Below are positions 28,239 to 37,038 of a stretch of 55,923 bases of DNA, one piece after another. The first letter of the stretch is position 1; the number at the start of each line of letters is the position of its first letter. The stretch is from Methyloterricola oryzae (GTDB taxonomy: Bacteria; Pseudomonadota; Gammaproteobacteria; Methylococcales; Methylococcaceae). The DNA lies in NCBI RefSeq assembly GCF_000934725.1, contig NZ_JYNS01000022.1:1-55923 (forward strand), read 5' to 3'. The notes beneath the pieces were generated by a model. The model saw only the letters and a list, made by a program, of their open reading frames with translations, was not told the DNA's origin and made no database searches. The translations under genes and the position numbers were made by a program.

Positions 28239-29462
28239 TTGAAAACCCTACTTTCCGTCAACAGTTATTACTACCGCCGCGATGGTTCCGAGGTGGTTTA
28301 CCTCGGTCATAACGAGCTGTTTCAGCGCCAGGGCTGGCGTGTCGTCCCATTTGCCATGCGCCATCCACAGAATCTCCCCAGCGAATGGTCAAGCTATTTT
28401 GCTACCGATGTGGAGTTCGGCGAGAACTATTCCCTTTGGCAGAAGCTGCGGCGCGTACCGAAAGTGATTTATTCGCTGGAAGCCAGGCGAAGCATCCAAC
28501 AATTATTGAAAAAAACAACACCGAATATCTGTCATCTGCATAGTATCTACCACCATTTGTCGCCCTCGATACTTGGGGCCATCCATGACGCTGGCGTGCC
28601 GGCCATCATGACGCTGCACGATTTGAAAATCGCCTGCCCCGCTTACCATATGTATAACCAAAGGGGTATCTGCGAAAGCTGCAAGGATGGCGGAATACAT
28701 CAGGTGGTCAAGCAGCGCTGCATCAAGAATTCCCTGGCCTTGAGCAGTGTGATTTATCTGGAAGGGCTGTTGCACAAAATATTGGATTCCTACGGCCGCC
28801 ACATCGACCGCTTTGTGTCGCCGTGTCAATTCTATATCGACAAACTGGTGGCCTGGGGGTGGCCGCGTGAGCGCTTCGTGCACATTCCCAATTTCGTCGA
28901 CGTCGATTCCAGCGCCTCCGGCCATCCTGTTGGCCAGTCGTTCCTGTATTTCGGGCGCCTTTCTGCGGAGAAAGGCCTGCATACCCTGATCCGGGCGGCG
29001 AAAGCGGCGGGCGTCGGTCTGCGCCTCGCGGGCCACGGTCCTGATGAGGCGGGGTTGCGGGAACTGGCGGAACGTCTCCAGGCCGATGTCAAATTTCTCG
29101 GCCATCTGGATACCGATCGCCTGCGTGACGAAATCCTGGCTTCACGGGCCACGGTGCTGGCTGCGGAATGGTACGAAAACAATCCGATGAGCATACTGGA
29201 ATCCTTCGCGCTGGCCCGCCCGGTGATCGGCGCCGATATCGGCGGAATTCCCGAACTGATTGAGCATGAGGAAACGGGCTGGCTGTTCCCCAGCGGGTCG
29301 GTGGAGGCCTTGGCGGAAACCTTGGCCGCTGTGATGCGAATGCCGTCCAGCCGGATTGAGGAAATGGGTGCGGCCTGCCAGCGTGCGATCGAACAGAATT
29401 TTTCCAGCGCCCGTTATGTCGAGCGGATCACTGCGCTTTATGCCTCGCTCGGGGTGCGATGA
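28239..29462 (+). CDS. Glycosyltransferase family 4 protein
   Basis: This 407-residue GT-B transferase has a family 4 C-terminal half (FGRLSAEKGLHTLIRAAK, RLAGHGPDE, the acceptor/donor loop ENNPMSILESFALARPVIG, GGIPELIEHEETGW). The N-terminal half has LHDLKIACPAYHMY and a CESC pair followed by another Cys, a cysteine-bearing insert found in some family members. The start is TTG: the frame is closed by a stop at 28182 and no ATG or GTG lies between. It begins 98 bases after the epimerase gene and overlaps the radical SAM gene by ATGA. Confidence 0.88.
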   Translation: MKTLLSVNSYYYRRDGSEVVYLGHNELFQRQGWRVVPFAMRHPQNLPSEWSSYFATDVEFGENYSLWQKLRRVPKVIYSLEARRSIQQLLKKTTPNICHLHSIYHHLSPSILGAIHDAGVPAIMTLHDLKIACPAYHMYNQRGICESCKDGGIHQVVKQRCIKNSLALSSVIYLEGLLHKILDSYGRHIDRFVSPCQFYIDKLVAWGWPRERFVHIPNFVDVDSSASGHPVGQSFLYFGRLSAEKGLHTLIRAAKAAGVGLRLAGHGPDEAGLRELAERLQADVKFLGHLDTDRLRDEILASRATVLAAEWYENNPMSILESFALARPVIGADIGGIPELIEHEETGWLFPSGSVEALAETLAAVMRMPSSRIEEMGAACQRAIEQNFSSARYVERITALYASLGVR

Positions 29463-30634
29463 AGCGCGAATCGGGTTTGCCTGCGAAAGCGATACCCTTA
29501 TCCCAGCGCGGTGAGATCCGGCTGGGGTTTCGATGCAATGCGCGCTGCGGCTTTTGCTATTATCAGGACCTTCTCGACAATCCGGTGGAGCTTGAGCCCA
29601 CCTACCAGGCGTTGCGAGGACAGTTGGCAGCTTTGCGTGGCCTCGGCGCCAGCGAAGTGGAATTCACCGGGGGCGAACCGACGATTCGAGGCGACCTGCT
29701 CGATCTGGTCAAGTACGCGCGCGAACTTGGGTTTTCCAATATTTCCCTGATCACCAATGGCCTCAGGCTTGCGAATGCCGGGTATGCCGCGCGCCTGGCA
29801 CAAGCCGGTGTGAACGACGTGCTGTTTTCCCTGCATGGCCCTGATGACGCAATTCACGACCAGCACACCGCCATTCCCGGCAGTTTTTCGAAGATTCTGC
29901 AGGCTTTTGCCCATATGCGTGAGTTGGGTGTCCGCTGCCGGATTACGACCACGGTCACCGGGCTCAACGTCGGGCATGTGCCTGCCATATTCGGGCTGGC
30001 GCTGGGCCTGGGAGCGCAATGCATCCACATGGCGGTATTCAGTCCGGTCGCGGAGGCCGGCAACACGGACCCACGCTTTTTTGTAGACTATGAGCAAGCG
30101 GCGGCCGCCATCAAGGAGGCCATCGATCGCTTTAAGCCCCGTCTCCCGCCGGTGAGTGTCAAGTATCTTCCGTTTTGCTTCATGCAAGGCTATGAGGAAT
30201 ACGTCATGAACCTCTACCAGCAAAGCTACGACCCGGATGACTGGAACTATTACTTCAGCAATCGGGTGCGGCGTGCAGGCTCAAGCTTAAAGGGCCTCGC
30301 GTTCGACGTGATCTGTGCCGGCGGGTTCCTGCTGGCCAAGGAGTGGTCCGTTCCCTGGCGAAATGGCTGGCTGGGTATCAAGGTCGCGGGCCTCACGCGC
30401 TGGGTCGAACTCCTGAGAAAGACCCGCCTTCCCGCGTGCCGTCAGTGCCGTTACGAAACGGTCTGCGATTTTGGTTGGAAAACCTATGTACAGCGTTTCG
30501 GCAGCGCCGGCTTTCATGCCGTGCCGGGCGACAAGCTGAAACATCCGGCCTGGGCTTATGTCATGTCGCGCTATCGGCAGCCGGGAGCCCGTCTGTCCGC
30601 GCATGCCGCCTCCGAAGGAGCCCACACGGCATGA
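29459..30634 (+). CDS. Radical SAM protein with C-terminal cysteine cluster
   Basis: This 391-residue enzyme has the radical SAM motif C26-xxx-C30-xx-C33 (CNARCGFC), followed by VEFTGGEPTIRGD (the SAM-binding GGE block) and ISLITNGLRL. The C-terminal part carries further cysteines (PFCFMQG, VICAGG, and CRQCRYETVCDFGW) that resemble a SPASM or Twitch auxiliary cluster domain. SPASM enzymes modify peptides, or sugars and alcohols; in a glycan cluster, sugar oxidation or epimerisation is plausible but is inference. Both its ends overlap neighbours by ATGA, implying tight coupling. No precursor-peptide gene is visible nearby. Confidence 0.88.
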   Translation: MKRESGLPAKAIPLSQRGEIRLGFRCNARCGFCYYQDLLDNPVELEPTYQALRGQLAALRGLGASEVEFTGGEPTIRGDLLDLVKYARELGFSNISLITNGLRLANAGYAARLAQAGVNDVLFSLHGPDDAIHDQHTAIPGSFSKILQAFAHMRELGVRCRITTTVTGLNVGHVPAIFGLALGLGAQCIHMAVFSPVAEAGNTDPRFFVDYEQAAAAIKEAIDRFKPRLPPVSVKYLPFCFMQGYEEYVMNLYQQSYDPDDWNYYFSNRVRRAGSSLKGLAFDVICAGGFLLAKEWSVPWRNGWLGIKVAGLTRWVELLRKTRLPACRQCRYETVCDFGWKTYVQRFGSAGFHAVPGDKLKHPAWAYVMSRYRQPGARLSAHAASEGAHTA

Positions 30635-31482
30635 CAGAGGAGGCTGTTCTCGTCACGGGCGCCGGGAGCGGAATCGGTCGCAGTTGTGCTGAATTGCTGG
30701 CGGCGGAGGGGTATACGGTTTACGCGGGAATGCGCAAACTGCAGTCGTCGCCTTTCGGGCCCGCGGCGGGCGGACAGATTATCCCGCTGGCGATGGACAT
30801 CGCTAGCGATGACAGTGTTGCCGCTGCCGCCACGGCCATTGCGCAATCCGGAAGCCAACTGCGGGGCTTGGTTAACTGCGCCGGGGTGGGTCTCTCCGGA
30901 CCGCTCCAATACCTGGAAAGTGTGGAACTGACGACCCTGTTCGACGTCAATGTCGTTGGCCCGATGCGGGTTGTGCGGAACTGCTTGCCCTTGCTGCAGC
31001 CTTGCGCCGGGAAGATCATCATGATCGGTTCAACCAGCGCCTACATTCCGGGTGTGTTTACCGGCGCTTACAGCGCGACCAAGTTCGCGCTATATGCGAT
31101 CAGCGCGGTACTGCGAGCCGAGCTTGCGAACAGTGGCATCGCGGTCAGCGTCATCGACCCTGGCATGATCGGCACGCCGCATTGGGAGAAGATGCTGCGG
31201 CAAGCCAGGGCTCTCTTGCTGGGGCGCTCCGATGCGCTTGCCGACCCGCATCTGGATGCCAGTTTCAGCGATTGGGCGGAGAAGGTCGGCAGGATGGGGG
31301 AATCCGCCGAGGATGCTCAGCCGGTCGCGAGGAAGGTCTTGCAGATTCTGCAGACGGCGAAGCCGTCGTTCCGCCATGTGGTGGGCAGGAAAGCGAAGCT
31401 GAAACTGGCGGTCTGGCAGTTCCTCCCGCAAGGGCTTAAGGAGAGGATCATCAAGCGTCCGCTTGCTACGGGAAAGCAGTGA
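30631..31482 (+). CDS. Short-chain dehydrogenase/reductase
   Basis: This 283-residue classical SDR has the cofactor motif TGAGSGIG (10-17), NCAGVG, the catalytic Ser in IGSTSAYIPG and the YSATK catalytic Tyr/Lys. NADP or NAD preference cannot be told. The ATG overlaps the radical SAM stop. A much longer in-frame ORF upstream (from 30343) is a shadow of the radical SAM gene. It is the last gene of the cluster and probably reduces or oxidises the product made upstream. Confidence 0.9.
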   Translation: MTEEAVLVTGAGSGIGRSCAELLAAEGYTVYAGMRKLQSSPFGPAAGGQIIPLAMDIASDDSVAAAATAIAQSGSQLRGLVNCAGVGLSGPLQYLESVELTTLFDVNVVGPMRVVRNCLPLLQPCAGKIIMIGSTSAYIPGVFTGAYSATKFALYAISAVLRAELANSGIAVSVIDPGMIGTPHWEKMLRQARALLLGRSDALADPHLDASFSDWAEKVGRMGESAEDAQPVARKVLQILQTAKPSFRHVVGRKAKLKLAVWQFLPQGLKERIIKRPLATGKQ

Positions 31483-31642
31483 TGCCGCTGGAAATCAGCT
31501 TCGAGATGAATTCCGGCGGGTCATCCGGTGCGATCGGAATAGGATGTTTTGCGTGAATATGAGCGCATCGATTCGGGACATGCCGCGAATGATGCGTCTC
31601 CCAGGTTGGGACATCCCAAGGTTCTGTGGGACAAAATGAAAA

Positions 31643-31668
31643 GCCCCGTCGCGGGCGCGACAGGGCTG
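31643..31668 (-). terminator. Rho-independent terminator of rpoH
   Basis: On the minus strand AGCCCTGTCGCG and CGCGACGGGGCT pair with one wobble, followed by TTTTCATTTT. It lies 28 bases after the rpoH stop. No terminator for the converging SDR gene is evident. Confidence 0.85.
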
Positions 31669-31696
31669 GGTAGCGGGATGATCGCCTGGCCCGCGA

Positions 31697-32554
31697 TCAG
31701 GCAGGCGCGGCCAGGGTTTTCCTGAGCTTCTTCATGGCGCTGTTCTCCAACTGGCGGATGCGCTCGGCGGACACGTTGTAGCGCGCGGCGAGATCGTGCA
31801 GGGTCAGCTTTTCCTCGGCGAGCCAGCGGCTGGCGAGGATGTCCCGGCTACGCTCGTCCAGTTCCTCGATGGCGGCGCTGAGTCGCTCCTGTTCCCTGGA
31901 CTCCCATTCCCGCTCCGCCAGCACTTCCGCCGGATCGGCGTTAACTTGCTGCAGGTATTGAGCGGGGGCCACCTCGCGCTCGTCGCCGTCATCTTCCGCG
32001 TGGGCGTCGAAGGCCATGTCCTGGTTGCTCAGGCGGCTCTCCATCTCGTAGACGCTGCTTACATCCACGCCCAGTTCGTCGGCCACGGCGCGGGCTTCGT
32101 CCTGGCTGAACCAGCCCAGACGGTTCTTGAACTTGCGCAGGTTGAAGAACAGCTTGCGCTGAGCCTTGGTGGTGGCCACCTTCACGATGCGCCAGTTCTG
32201 GATGATGAATTCATGGATCTCGGCCCGGATCCAGTGCACGGCAAAGGAAACCAGGCGGACGCCCACATCGGGGTCGTAGCGCTTTACGGCCTTCATCAGG
32301 CCGATGTTGCCTTCCTGGATCAGGTCGGGCAGCGGCAATCCGTACCCCATGTAGCCGCGGGCCACGTGTACAACGAAACGCAGGTTGGCCAGAACCAGTT
32401 GGCGGGCGGCGTCCAGATCGTCTTCCTCGCGGAAGCGGCGAGCGAGGGCACGCTCCTCCTCCGCGTCGAAGCGGGGCATCAGGTTGACGGCGCCGACATA
32501 CTCCTCGATGGAACCGAGGGATAGGTTGACCGGTAGTGACAAGGCGTTACTCAT
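31697..32554 (-). CDS. rpoH: RNA polymerase heat-shock sigma factor RpoH (sigma-32)
   Basis: This 285-residue sigma factor directs heat-shock transcription. Region 2 ([39 protein letters not shown]), the RpoH box ([12 protein letters not shown]) and a region 4 helix-turn-helix ([20 protein letters not shown]) are all present. I chose the ATG at 32554, with AGGA upstream, over an in-frame start at 32590 that would read from the operator side. Directly upstream lies a perfect CIRCE operator, so the HrcA repressor probably controls this gene. A strong terminator follows. Confidence 0.97.
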   Translation of the reverse strand: MSNALSLPVNLSLGSIEEYVGAVNLMPRFDAEEERALARRFREEDDLDAARQLVLANLRFVVHVARGYMGYGLPLPDLIQEGNIGLMKAVKRYDPDVGVRLVSFAVHWIRAEIHEFIIQNWRIVKVATTKAQRKLFFNLRKFKNRLGWFSQDEARAVADELGVDVSSVYEMESRLSNQDMAFDAHAEDDGDEREVAPAQYLQQVNADPAEVLAEREWESREQERLSAAIEELDERSRDILASRWLAEEKLTLHDLAARYNVSAERIRQLENSAMKKLRKTLAAPA

Positions 32555-32594
32555 GGTTGTTCCTGTTGAATCAACAAATCGAGCGTTCACAATG

Positions 32595-32621
32595 TTAGCA
32601 CTCTGCTCTTTGGAGTGCTAA
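32595..32621 (-). promoter_or_regulatory. CIRCE operator (HrcA binding site) before rpoH
   Basis: TTAGCACTC (32595-32603), nine bases, then GAGTGCTAA (32613-32621) matches the CIRCE consensus exactly. A TAAAAT box on the minus strand (32624-32629) abuts it, so the operator would cover the transcription start of rpoH, about 40 bases before its ATG. HrcA represses chaperone genes through CIRCE in many bacteria and is relieved when GroEL is busy. Confidence 0.93.
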
Positions 32622-32699
32622 CGATTTTAGAAGTTCCGGGGTGGAGCGCATCGGGATGATTACGGACGGAATATTGCTCGTAGCCGCCGCGTCCGGAGC

Positions 32700-33941
32700 T
32701 TAGTTATGCGCGACCAGCTTTTTCAATTCGGCCCGCGCCTTGTCGCTGATCTTGCCCAGGCGGACCGAGTAGGTGAGGAAATCCCGGCCCATGAGGTTTT
32801 TGTCCGTATTGCTGTTGACGATGATGCCCGGCAGGTCGTTGAGTTCCAGTTGTCCGTTGTTGATCTTGAGGTCCATGTGGATGCTGTCCTGGATCACAGG
32901 CAGTCCGGTGGCTTCGTAGAATTCGGCCATCACCCCGGCTTCGCTCAGGTTGCGCAGCTTGCCGTGGAACTGGCGTCCGCCGAAGCGGAAGATGGCGATG
33001 CCCTGCACGTCCGCCCGCTTGCCCTGGCGACGGCCGCCATAGGTCAGGCGCCGCAGCAGTTCCTTGTCCTCCGAACGCAGCATGATGTTGGAGCGGCAGT
33101 AGATGACCCAGTACATAAGCCCCACCACCAGCCCGCCCAAGGTGTTGCCGACGGTGACCGGCAGCAGGTTCCCGAGCAGATAGTTCTTCCAGGTAATCGC
33201 GGCGAATTGCTCGGCACTGGCGCCGATCTGCTGCCAGTAGCCGGGGTCTACCCCATCCTTGATGAACAGGGCGATGGACATGAAGTACATATTGGCCACG
33301 CAGTGCTCGAAGCCGGCGGTGACGAAGGCGGTGATGGGAAACAGGATCACCGCCACCTTGTCGATGGCGGTGCGCCCGGAGAGGCTCAGCCAGATGGCGA
33401 GGCACACCAGGGTGTTGCAAAAAAGCGCCCGCATCAGTGCCTGGCTGAAGCTCAGCTCGCATTTGACCCGGGCAATCTCCAGGGCCATGCGACCCACCTG
33501 CCCGTTCATCAGCATGTACTGGCCGGTGAGAAAGATCAGGTAGGCGGTGGCCGTGGCGCCGACCAGGTTGCCCAGGAACACGATGCTCCAGTTGCGGCTC
33601 AGCTTGCGGGCGCTGATTTTGCGGCTGGCCGCCGCCATCACCAACAGGACGTTGCCCGTGAACATCTCGGCCCCGGCGATGGTGACCAGGATCAGGCCCA
33701 GGCAGAAGGATGCGGCGCCGATGAGGCGGATCAAGCCGAAGGGGAGCTTGATGGCCCCGTCCAGCCCATTGCCCGTCATCACCGTGGTACTGAACACGGC
33801 GCCGAAGCCGATGAAGGCCCCAGCCAGGAGGGACAGCATCAGGGTGGACATGAAATCCAGATTGGCCTTGATGACCCCGGCGTTTTCCGCCTGCATGGCG
33901 ACATCGCGGGGCATCAAGCTTTCGATGGAATTATTGGCCAT
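32700..33941 (-). CDS. Formate/nitrite channel fused to a PilZ domain
   Basis: This 413-residue protein has an N-terminal FNT-family channel (about 25-285, six membrane helices, with GFEHCVANMY at 211-220 carrying the conserved pore histidine His213, and GNLLPVTVGNTLGG). A C-terminal soluble domain follows with the two PilZ c-di-GMP motifs, RxxxR at 305-309 and NxSxxG at 331-336 (NLSEAG). FNT channels move formate or nitrite; typical members are 260-290 residues without this tail. The natural inference is c-di-GMP-controlled transport. The reading frame is continuous, so this is not a frameshift artefact of two genes. Confidence 0.88.
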   Translation of the reverse strand: MANNSIESLMPRDVAMQAENAGVIKANLDFMSTLMLSLLAGAFIGFGAVFSTTVMTGNGLDGAIKLPFGLIRLIGAASFCLGLILVTIAGAEMFTGNVLLVMAAASRKISARKLSRNWSIVFLGNLVGATATAYLIFLTGQYMLMNGQVGRMALEIARVKCELSFSQALMRALFCNTLVCLAIWLSLSGRTAIDKVAVILFPITAFVTAGFEHCVANMYFMSIALFIKDGVDPGYWQQIGASAEQFAAITWKNYLLGNLLPVTVGNTLGGLVVGLMYWVIYCRSNIMLRSEDKELLRRLTYGGRRQGKRADVQGIAIFRFGGRQFHGKLRNLSEAGVMAEFYEATGLPVIQDSIHMDLKINNGQLELNDLPGIIVNSNTDKNLMGRDFLTYSVRLGKISDKARAELKKLVAHN

Positions 33942-33975
33942 GCTCTCGCCTTTAAGTGGAATCCATTTAAGCCTG

Positions 33976-34743
33976 TCAGGCCGGGTTCGCGCTGTCCAGG
34001 AACAGGCAGTCGGCGCCGAAATCCTCTTCCAACCGCGCCATTAAAGCCTGTATGCCCAGCCGCTCGGTGGCGTGATGGCCGCCGGCGAACATGGTCACGC
34101 CCGCCTCGCGGCTTTCGTGCCAGTCGTGCTCGCTCATCTCGCCCGTGATATAGGCATCCAGCCCTTCCGCTGCGGCCAGCTTCCAGTCGCCATTGGCGCC
34201 CCCCGTGATGATGCCGATGCTCTGGATGGCTCCGGCTTGATCCGGAGAGGCCAACAACACGGGATGTTTCAGCAGCGATTCCAGCCGCTCGCGCAGGTTA
34301 GCGGCGTCCAGCGGCTGGTCCAGTTGGCCTCTCACGCCGGTGGGCGCGCCGTTGCAATCGCCGAAGGGTTCCAGGTCTTGCAATCCGATCCCCTTCGCCA
34401 GCATGGCCGCGTTGCCCAGTTCCGGATGGGCGTCCAGGGGCAAATGATAGGCGAACAAATTGATTTGGTGCCGCACCAGGGGAAAGATGCGTTTCGCAAA
34501 GGGTCCCACCAGGGGCCTGGCGCCATGGAACTTCCAGAACAGGCCGTGGTGCACCACCAGGGCCTGAGCGCCGGACGCAACCGCGCCGTTAACGGATTCC
34601 GCCGTGGCCGAGACGGCAAAGGCGATGCGGTCGATCGTCGGCGCGCCTTCCACCTGCAACCCGTTGGGGCCGTAATCCTTGAAGCCCTCGGGCCGCAGCA
34701 AGGCGGCGAAGTAGGATTCCAGGGCATGTCGTTGGATACTCAT
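33976..34743 (-). CDS. Nif3-like dinuclear metal centre protein
   Basis: This 255-residue protein belongs to the Nif3/YbgI family, hexameric proteins with a dinuclear metal site and uncertain function. Metal-ligand motifs are VVHHGLFW, YHLPLDAH and GGHHATERLG. The ATG at 34743 begins MSIQRHALESY, typical of the family; an upstream in-frame start at 34857 is unlikely. It lies 34 bases before the FNT-PilZ gene. Confidence 0.93.
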   Translation of the reverse strand: MSIQRHALESYFAALLRPEGFKDYGPNGLQVEGAPTIDRIAFAVSATAESVNGAVASGAQALVVHHGLFWKFHGARPLVGPFAKRIFPLVRHQINLFAYHLPLDAHPELGNAAMLAKGIGLQDLEPFGDCNGAPTGVRGQLDQPLDAANLRERLESLLKHPVLLASPDQAGAIQSIGIITGGANGDWKLAAAEGLDAYITGEMSEHDWHESREAGVTMFAGGHHATERLGIQALMARLEEDFGADCLFLDSANPA

Positions 34744-34877
34744 GGTGCCAATGAAGGTGGTGCGGAAGAAATGATTGGCCGCAAAAAGACGGCCGGCTTT
34801 GGGGCCGGTTCGGATGAAACGAGGCGCCGGGGTCGCTCGCCACGGATGGGCGGGCAACCCCGGTGCGAGGTCCGTGG

Positions 34878-35342
34878 CTACATGTCGCCGAACATCAGGG
34901 TGTCGCGGACCATCTTCAGCTTCTCGTGGCTTTCCAACTCCACCAGATTGCGGAAGACATCCTTGACGCGGGAAATGTCGGCCTCGTCGGCGGCCTCCCG
35001 GTACAGTTCCACCATGGCGTCGTCGAACTCGATGGCCAGGCGCACCACCTCGTCCACCGACATGTCGCCATGGGCGGCGAGGCTCTTGACGTTGATGAGC
35101 TTGTTCACGTCGATGCTGGGGGCGTACTGCATCCAGGTGTCCAGCACCTGCCGCCTGCTTTCTCCCTCGAAGCGGGCGACGGTTTCTTCCAGGTGCCGCT
35201 CATGGCGGCTCAGGTAATCTAGCAACAGGTGCACGCGTGCCTGCTGCTCCCTTTCGTTGAGGGATTCGTAGAATCCCCTGAGGTCGGCATGCAACTGCCG
35301 GCCGTGGTCCAGGACGTCTTTGACTTGTTCAAAGTTGTGCAT
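34878..35342 (-). CDS. Hypothetical all-helical protein, ferritin-like pattern
   Basis: This 154-residue soluble protein is predicted helical throughout. Segments RHERHLEE and ELESHEKLK carry E/H spacing (ExxH) reminiscent of ferritin-like diiron helices, but the full ligand set is not certain. A clear ribosome site (TAGGAGA) stands before the ATG at 35342, chosen over an in-frame start at 35465. It lies between nuoN and the Nif3-like gene. I do not recognise the family. Confidence 0.75.
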   Translation of the reverse strand: MHNFEQVKDVLDHGRQLHADLRGFYESLNEREQQARVHLLLDYLSRHERHLEETVARFEGESRRQVLDTWMQYAPSIDVNKLINVKSLAAHGDMSVDEVVRLAIEFDDAMVELYREAADEADISRVKDVFRNLVELESHEKLKMVRDTLMFGDM

Positions 35343-35526
35343 GACAGATCTCCTACCTTCTGTATTTATATTTCTAAGACCTTCCGGATCGGCGGCCAGC
35401 CGCTTCGCCGGAATTGCACTTTCCATCCACTGCAAATCGACAGTTCCTGTGGGAACCCCTCTCACGGCGGGACCTTGAACTGCTACCGCTGGTCCCGCTC
35501 GTCATCGGTCGGACCGGTGACGAACC

Positions 35527-35553
35527 CCGGCAAGTCTTCGAGGACCTTGCCGG
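35527..35553 (-). other. Stem-loop downstream of nuoN
   Basis: CCGGCAAG (35527-35534) and CTTGCCGG (35546-35553) form a perfect 8-bp stem about 60 bases after the nuoN stop. There is no T-run. It may stabilise the 3' end of the nuo transcript or help Rho-dependent termination; the rest of 35343-35610 holds nothing I can name. Confidence 0.4.
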
Positions 35554-35610
35554 CGATTCCCGCGCGCGCCGTTTTGCGCTGCGTCCCTGCGCCACGCGAT
35601 CCCCCTTCCT

Positions 35611-37038
35611 TCAGGGATGCACGACTACCCTCGCCATGCTCAGCAGGGCCTGCATGAGTGGCTCGGGATAGATTCCAAGGCCCAGCACCGCCAGGGTCAT
35701 GCCGCTCAGGGCGAGCAGGCTGGAGCCGGCGGGCTCACTGGTTTGCTGGTCGCCGGCCGTATCGATCATGACCAGCACCACGCGAAGATAATAATAAAGT
35801 CCCAGGCCGCTGCCGAGTACCACGGCGGCCACCAGCCACCACAGCCCCGCTTCCACGCCGGCGGCGAACACATAGAATTTGCCCACGAAGCCGACGGTGA
35901 GCGGGATGCCGGCCAGGGACAGCAGGCTCACGGTGAGCAGGGCCGCGATCAGGGGGCGGCTCCAGAACAGGCCGCGATAGCACTCCAGGTGCTCGCTTTC
36001 CTCCGCCTCCGAGGACAGGGCCGAAACCGTGCCCAGGGCCACCAGGCTGGTCAGCACGTAGGCGGCCAAGTAGAAGGCCACGCTCTCCGGCTGGAACGGC
36101 CCGCCCAGGGCACTGCCTGCCACGAAGGCCGCCAGGGCGTAGCCCATGTGGGCGATGGAGGAATAGGCCAGCAGCCGCTTGAGGCTTTGCTGCAACAGGG
36201 CCAGGACATTGCCGGCGAGGATGGAGATCGCCGCGATGCCCCCCAGGACCAGTTGAAACGGTTCCATCGGCTGCACCTGCCCGTTCTGCCACAGGCGTAG
36301 CAGCAGCACGAACACGGCGCCCTTGGACACGGTGGCCAGGAAGGTCGTCACCGGCGCCGGCGCGCCCTGGTAGACGTCGGGTGTCCACAGGTGGAAGGGC
36401 ACCAGGGACAGCTTGAAGCCCAGGCCCGCCAGCAGCATGAGGCCGCCCACCACCACCAGGGGGCTGCCAAAGGAAGCCGCGGCCAGTTCGCGAAAGGACA
36501 AGACCCCTAAGGCGGCGTACATCAGGGCCATGCCGAACAGGAGCAGGGCCGAGGCGATGCCGGACAGAATCAGGTACTTCACCCCCGCTTCGATGGAGTT
36601 CCCCTCGCGGATGCGGAAGGCGACCATGGGAAAGAGGGATACGCTGAGGATCTCCAGCCCCAGGAAGAAGCTGGCGAAATGCACGCTGGCCGCCAGCATC
36701 AGGGCGCCCAGGGTGGCGGTGAGCAGCAGCACGAAGATTTCCTCTTCGCCCTCGCGCCCGAAATAGGCGCCACATAGCAGCGTGCAGACCAGGGCGGCCA
36801 GCAGGAACAGGACGCTGAAGAAGACCGCGTAGGCGTCCATCATCATCAGGCCGGTGAGACCGATGGGAAGCAGGTCGCGGGCCAGCCACAGGGAGGCCAG
36901 CGCCAGCACGAGTCCCGCCACGGTCATCCCGTGGGCGCGGCGGAAATCCCGCCTCAGGGCAATGGCCAGCATCACCGCCACCGCCGTGGCGGAAATCAGG
37001 ATCATGGGCAGCAGGGCGAGGAGTATGTCCAGGTTCAT
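35611..37038 (-). CDS. nuoN: NADH-quinone oxidoreductase subunit N
   Basis: This 475-residue antiporter-like membrane subunit of complex I takes part in proton pumping. About 14 hydrophobic segments are visible, with the conserved PFHLWTPDVYQGAPAPVTTFLATVSKGA block. It overlaps the nuoM stop by four bases and is the last nuo gene. Confidence 0.97.
   Translation of the reverse strand: MNLDILLALLPMILISATAVAVMLAIALRRDFRRAHGMTVAGLVLALASLWLARDLLPIGLTGLMMMDAYAVFFSVLFLLAALVCTLLCGAYFGREGEEEIFVLLLTATLGALMLAASVHFASFFLGLEILSVSLFPMVAFRIREGNSIEAGVKYLILSGIASALLLFGMALMYAALGVLSFRELAAASFGSPLVVVGGLMLLAGLGFKLSLVPFHLWTPDVYQGAPAPVTTFLATVSKGAVFVLLLRLWQNGQVQPMEPFQLVLGGIAAISILAGNVLALLQQSLKRLLAYSSIAHMGYALAAFVAGSALGGPFQPESVAFYLAAYVLTSLVALGTVSALSSEAEESEHLECYRGLFWSRPLIAALLTVSLLSLAGIPLTVGFVGKFYVFAAGVEAGLWWLVAAVVLGSGLGLYYYLRVVLVMIDTAGDQQTSEPAGSSLLALSGMTLAVLGLGIYPEPLMQALLSMARVVVHP

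Noticed and set aside
30343-30630. N-terminal extension of the SDR gene
   Set aside because: The extension is the radical SAM gene read in another frame; the ATG at 30631 overlaps its stop and begins a normal SDR.
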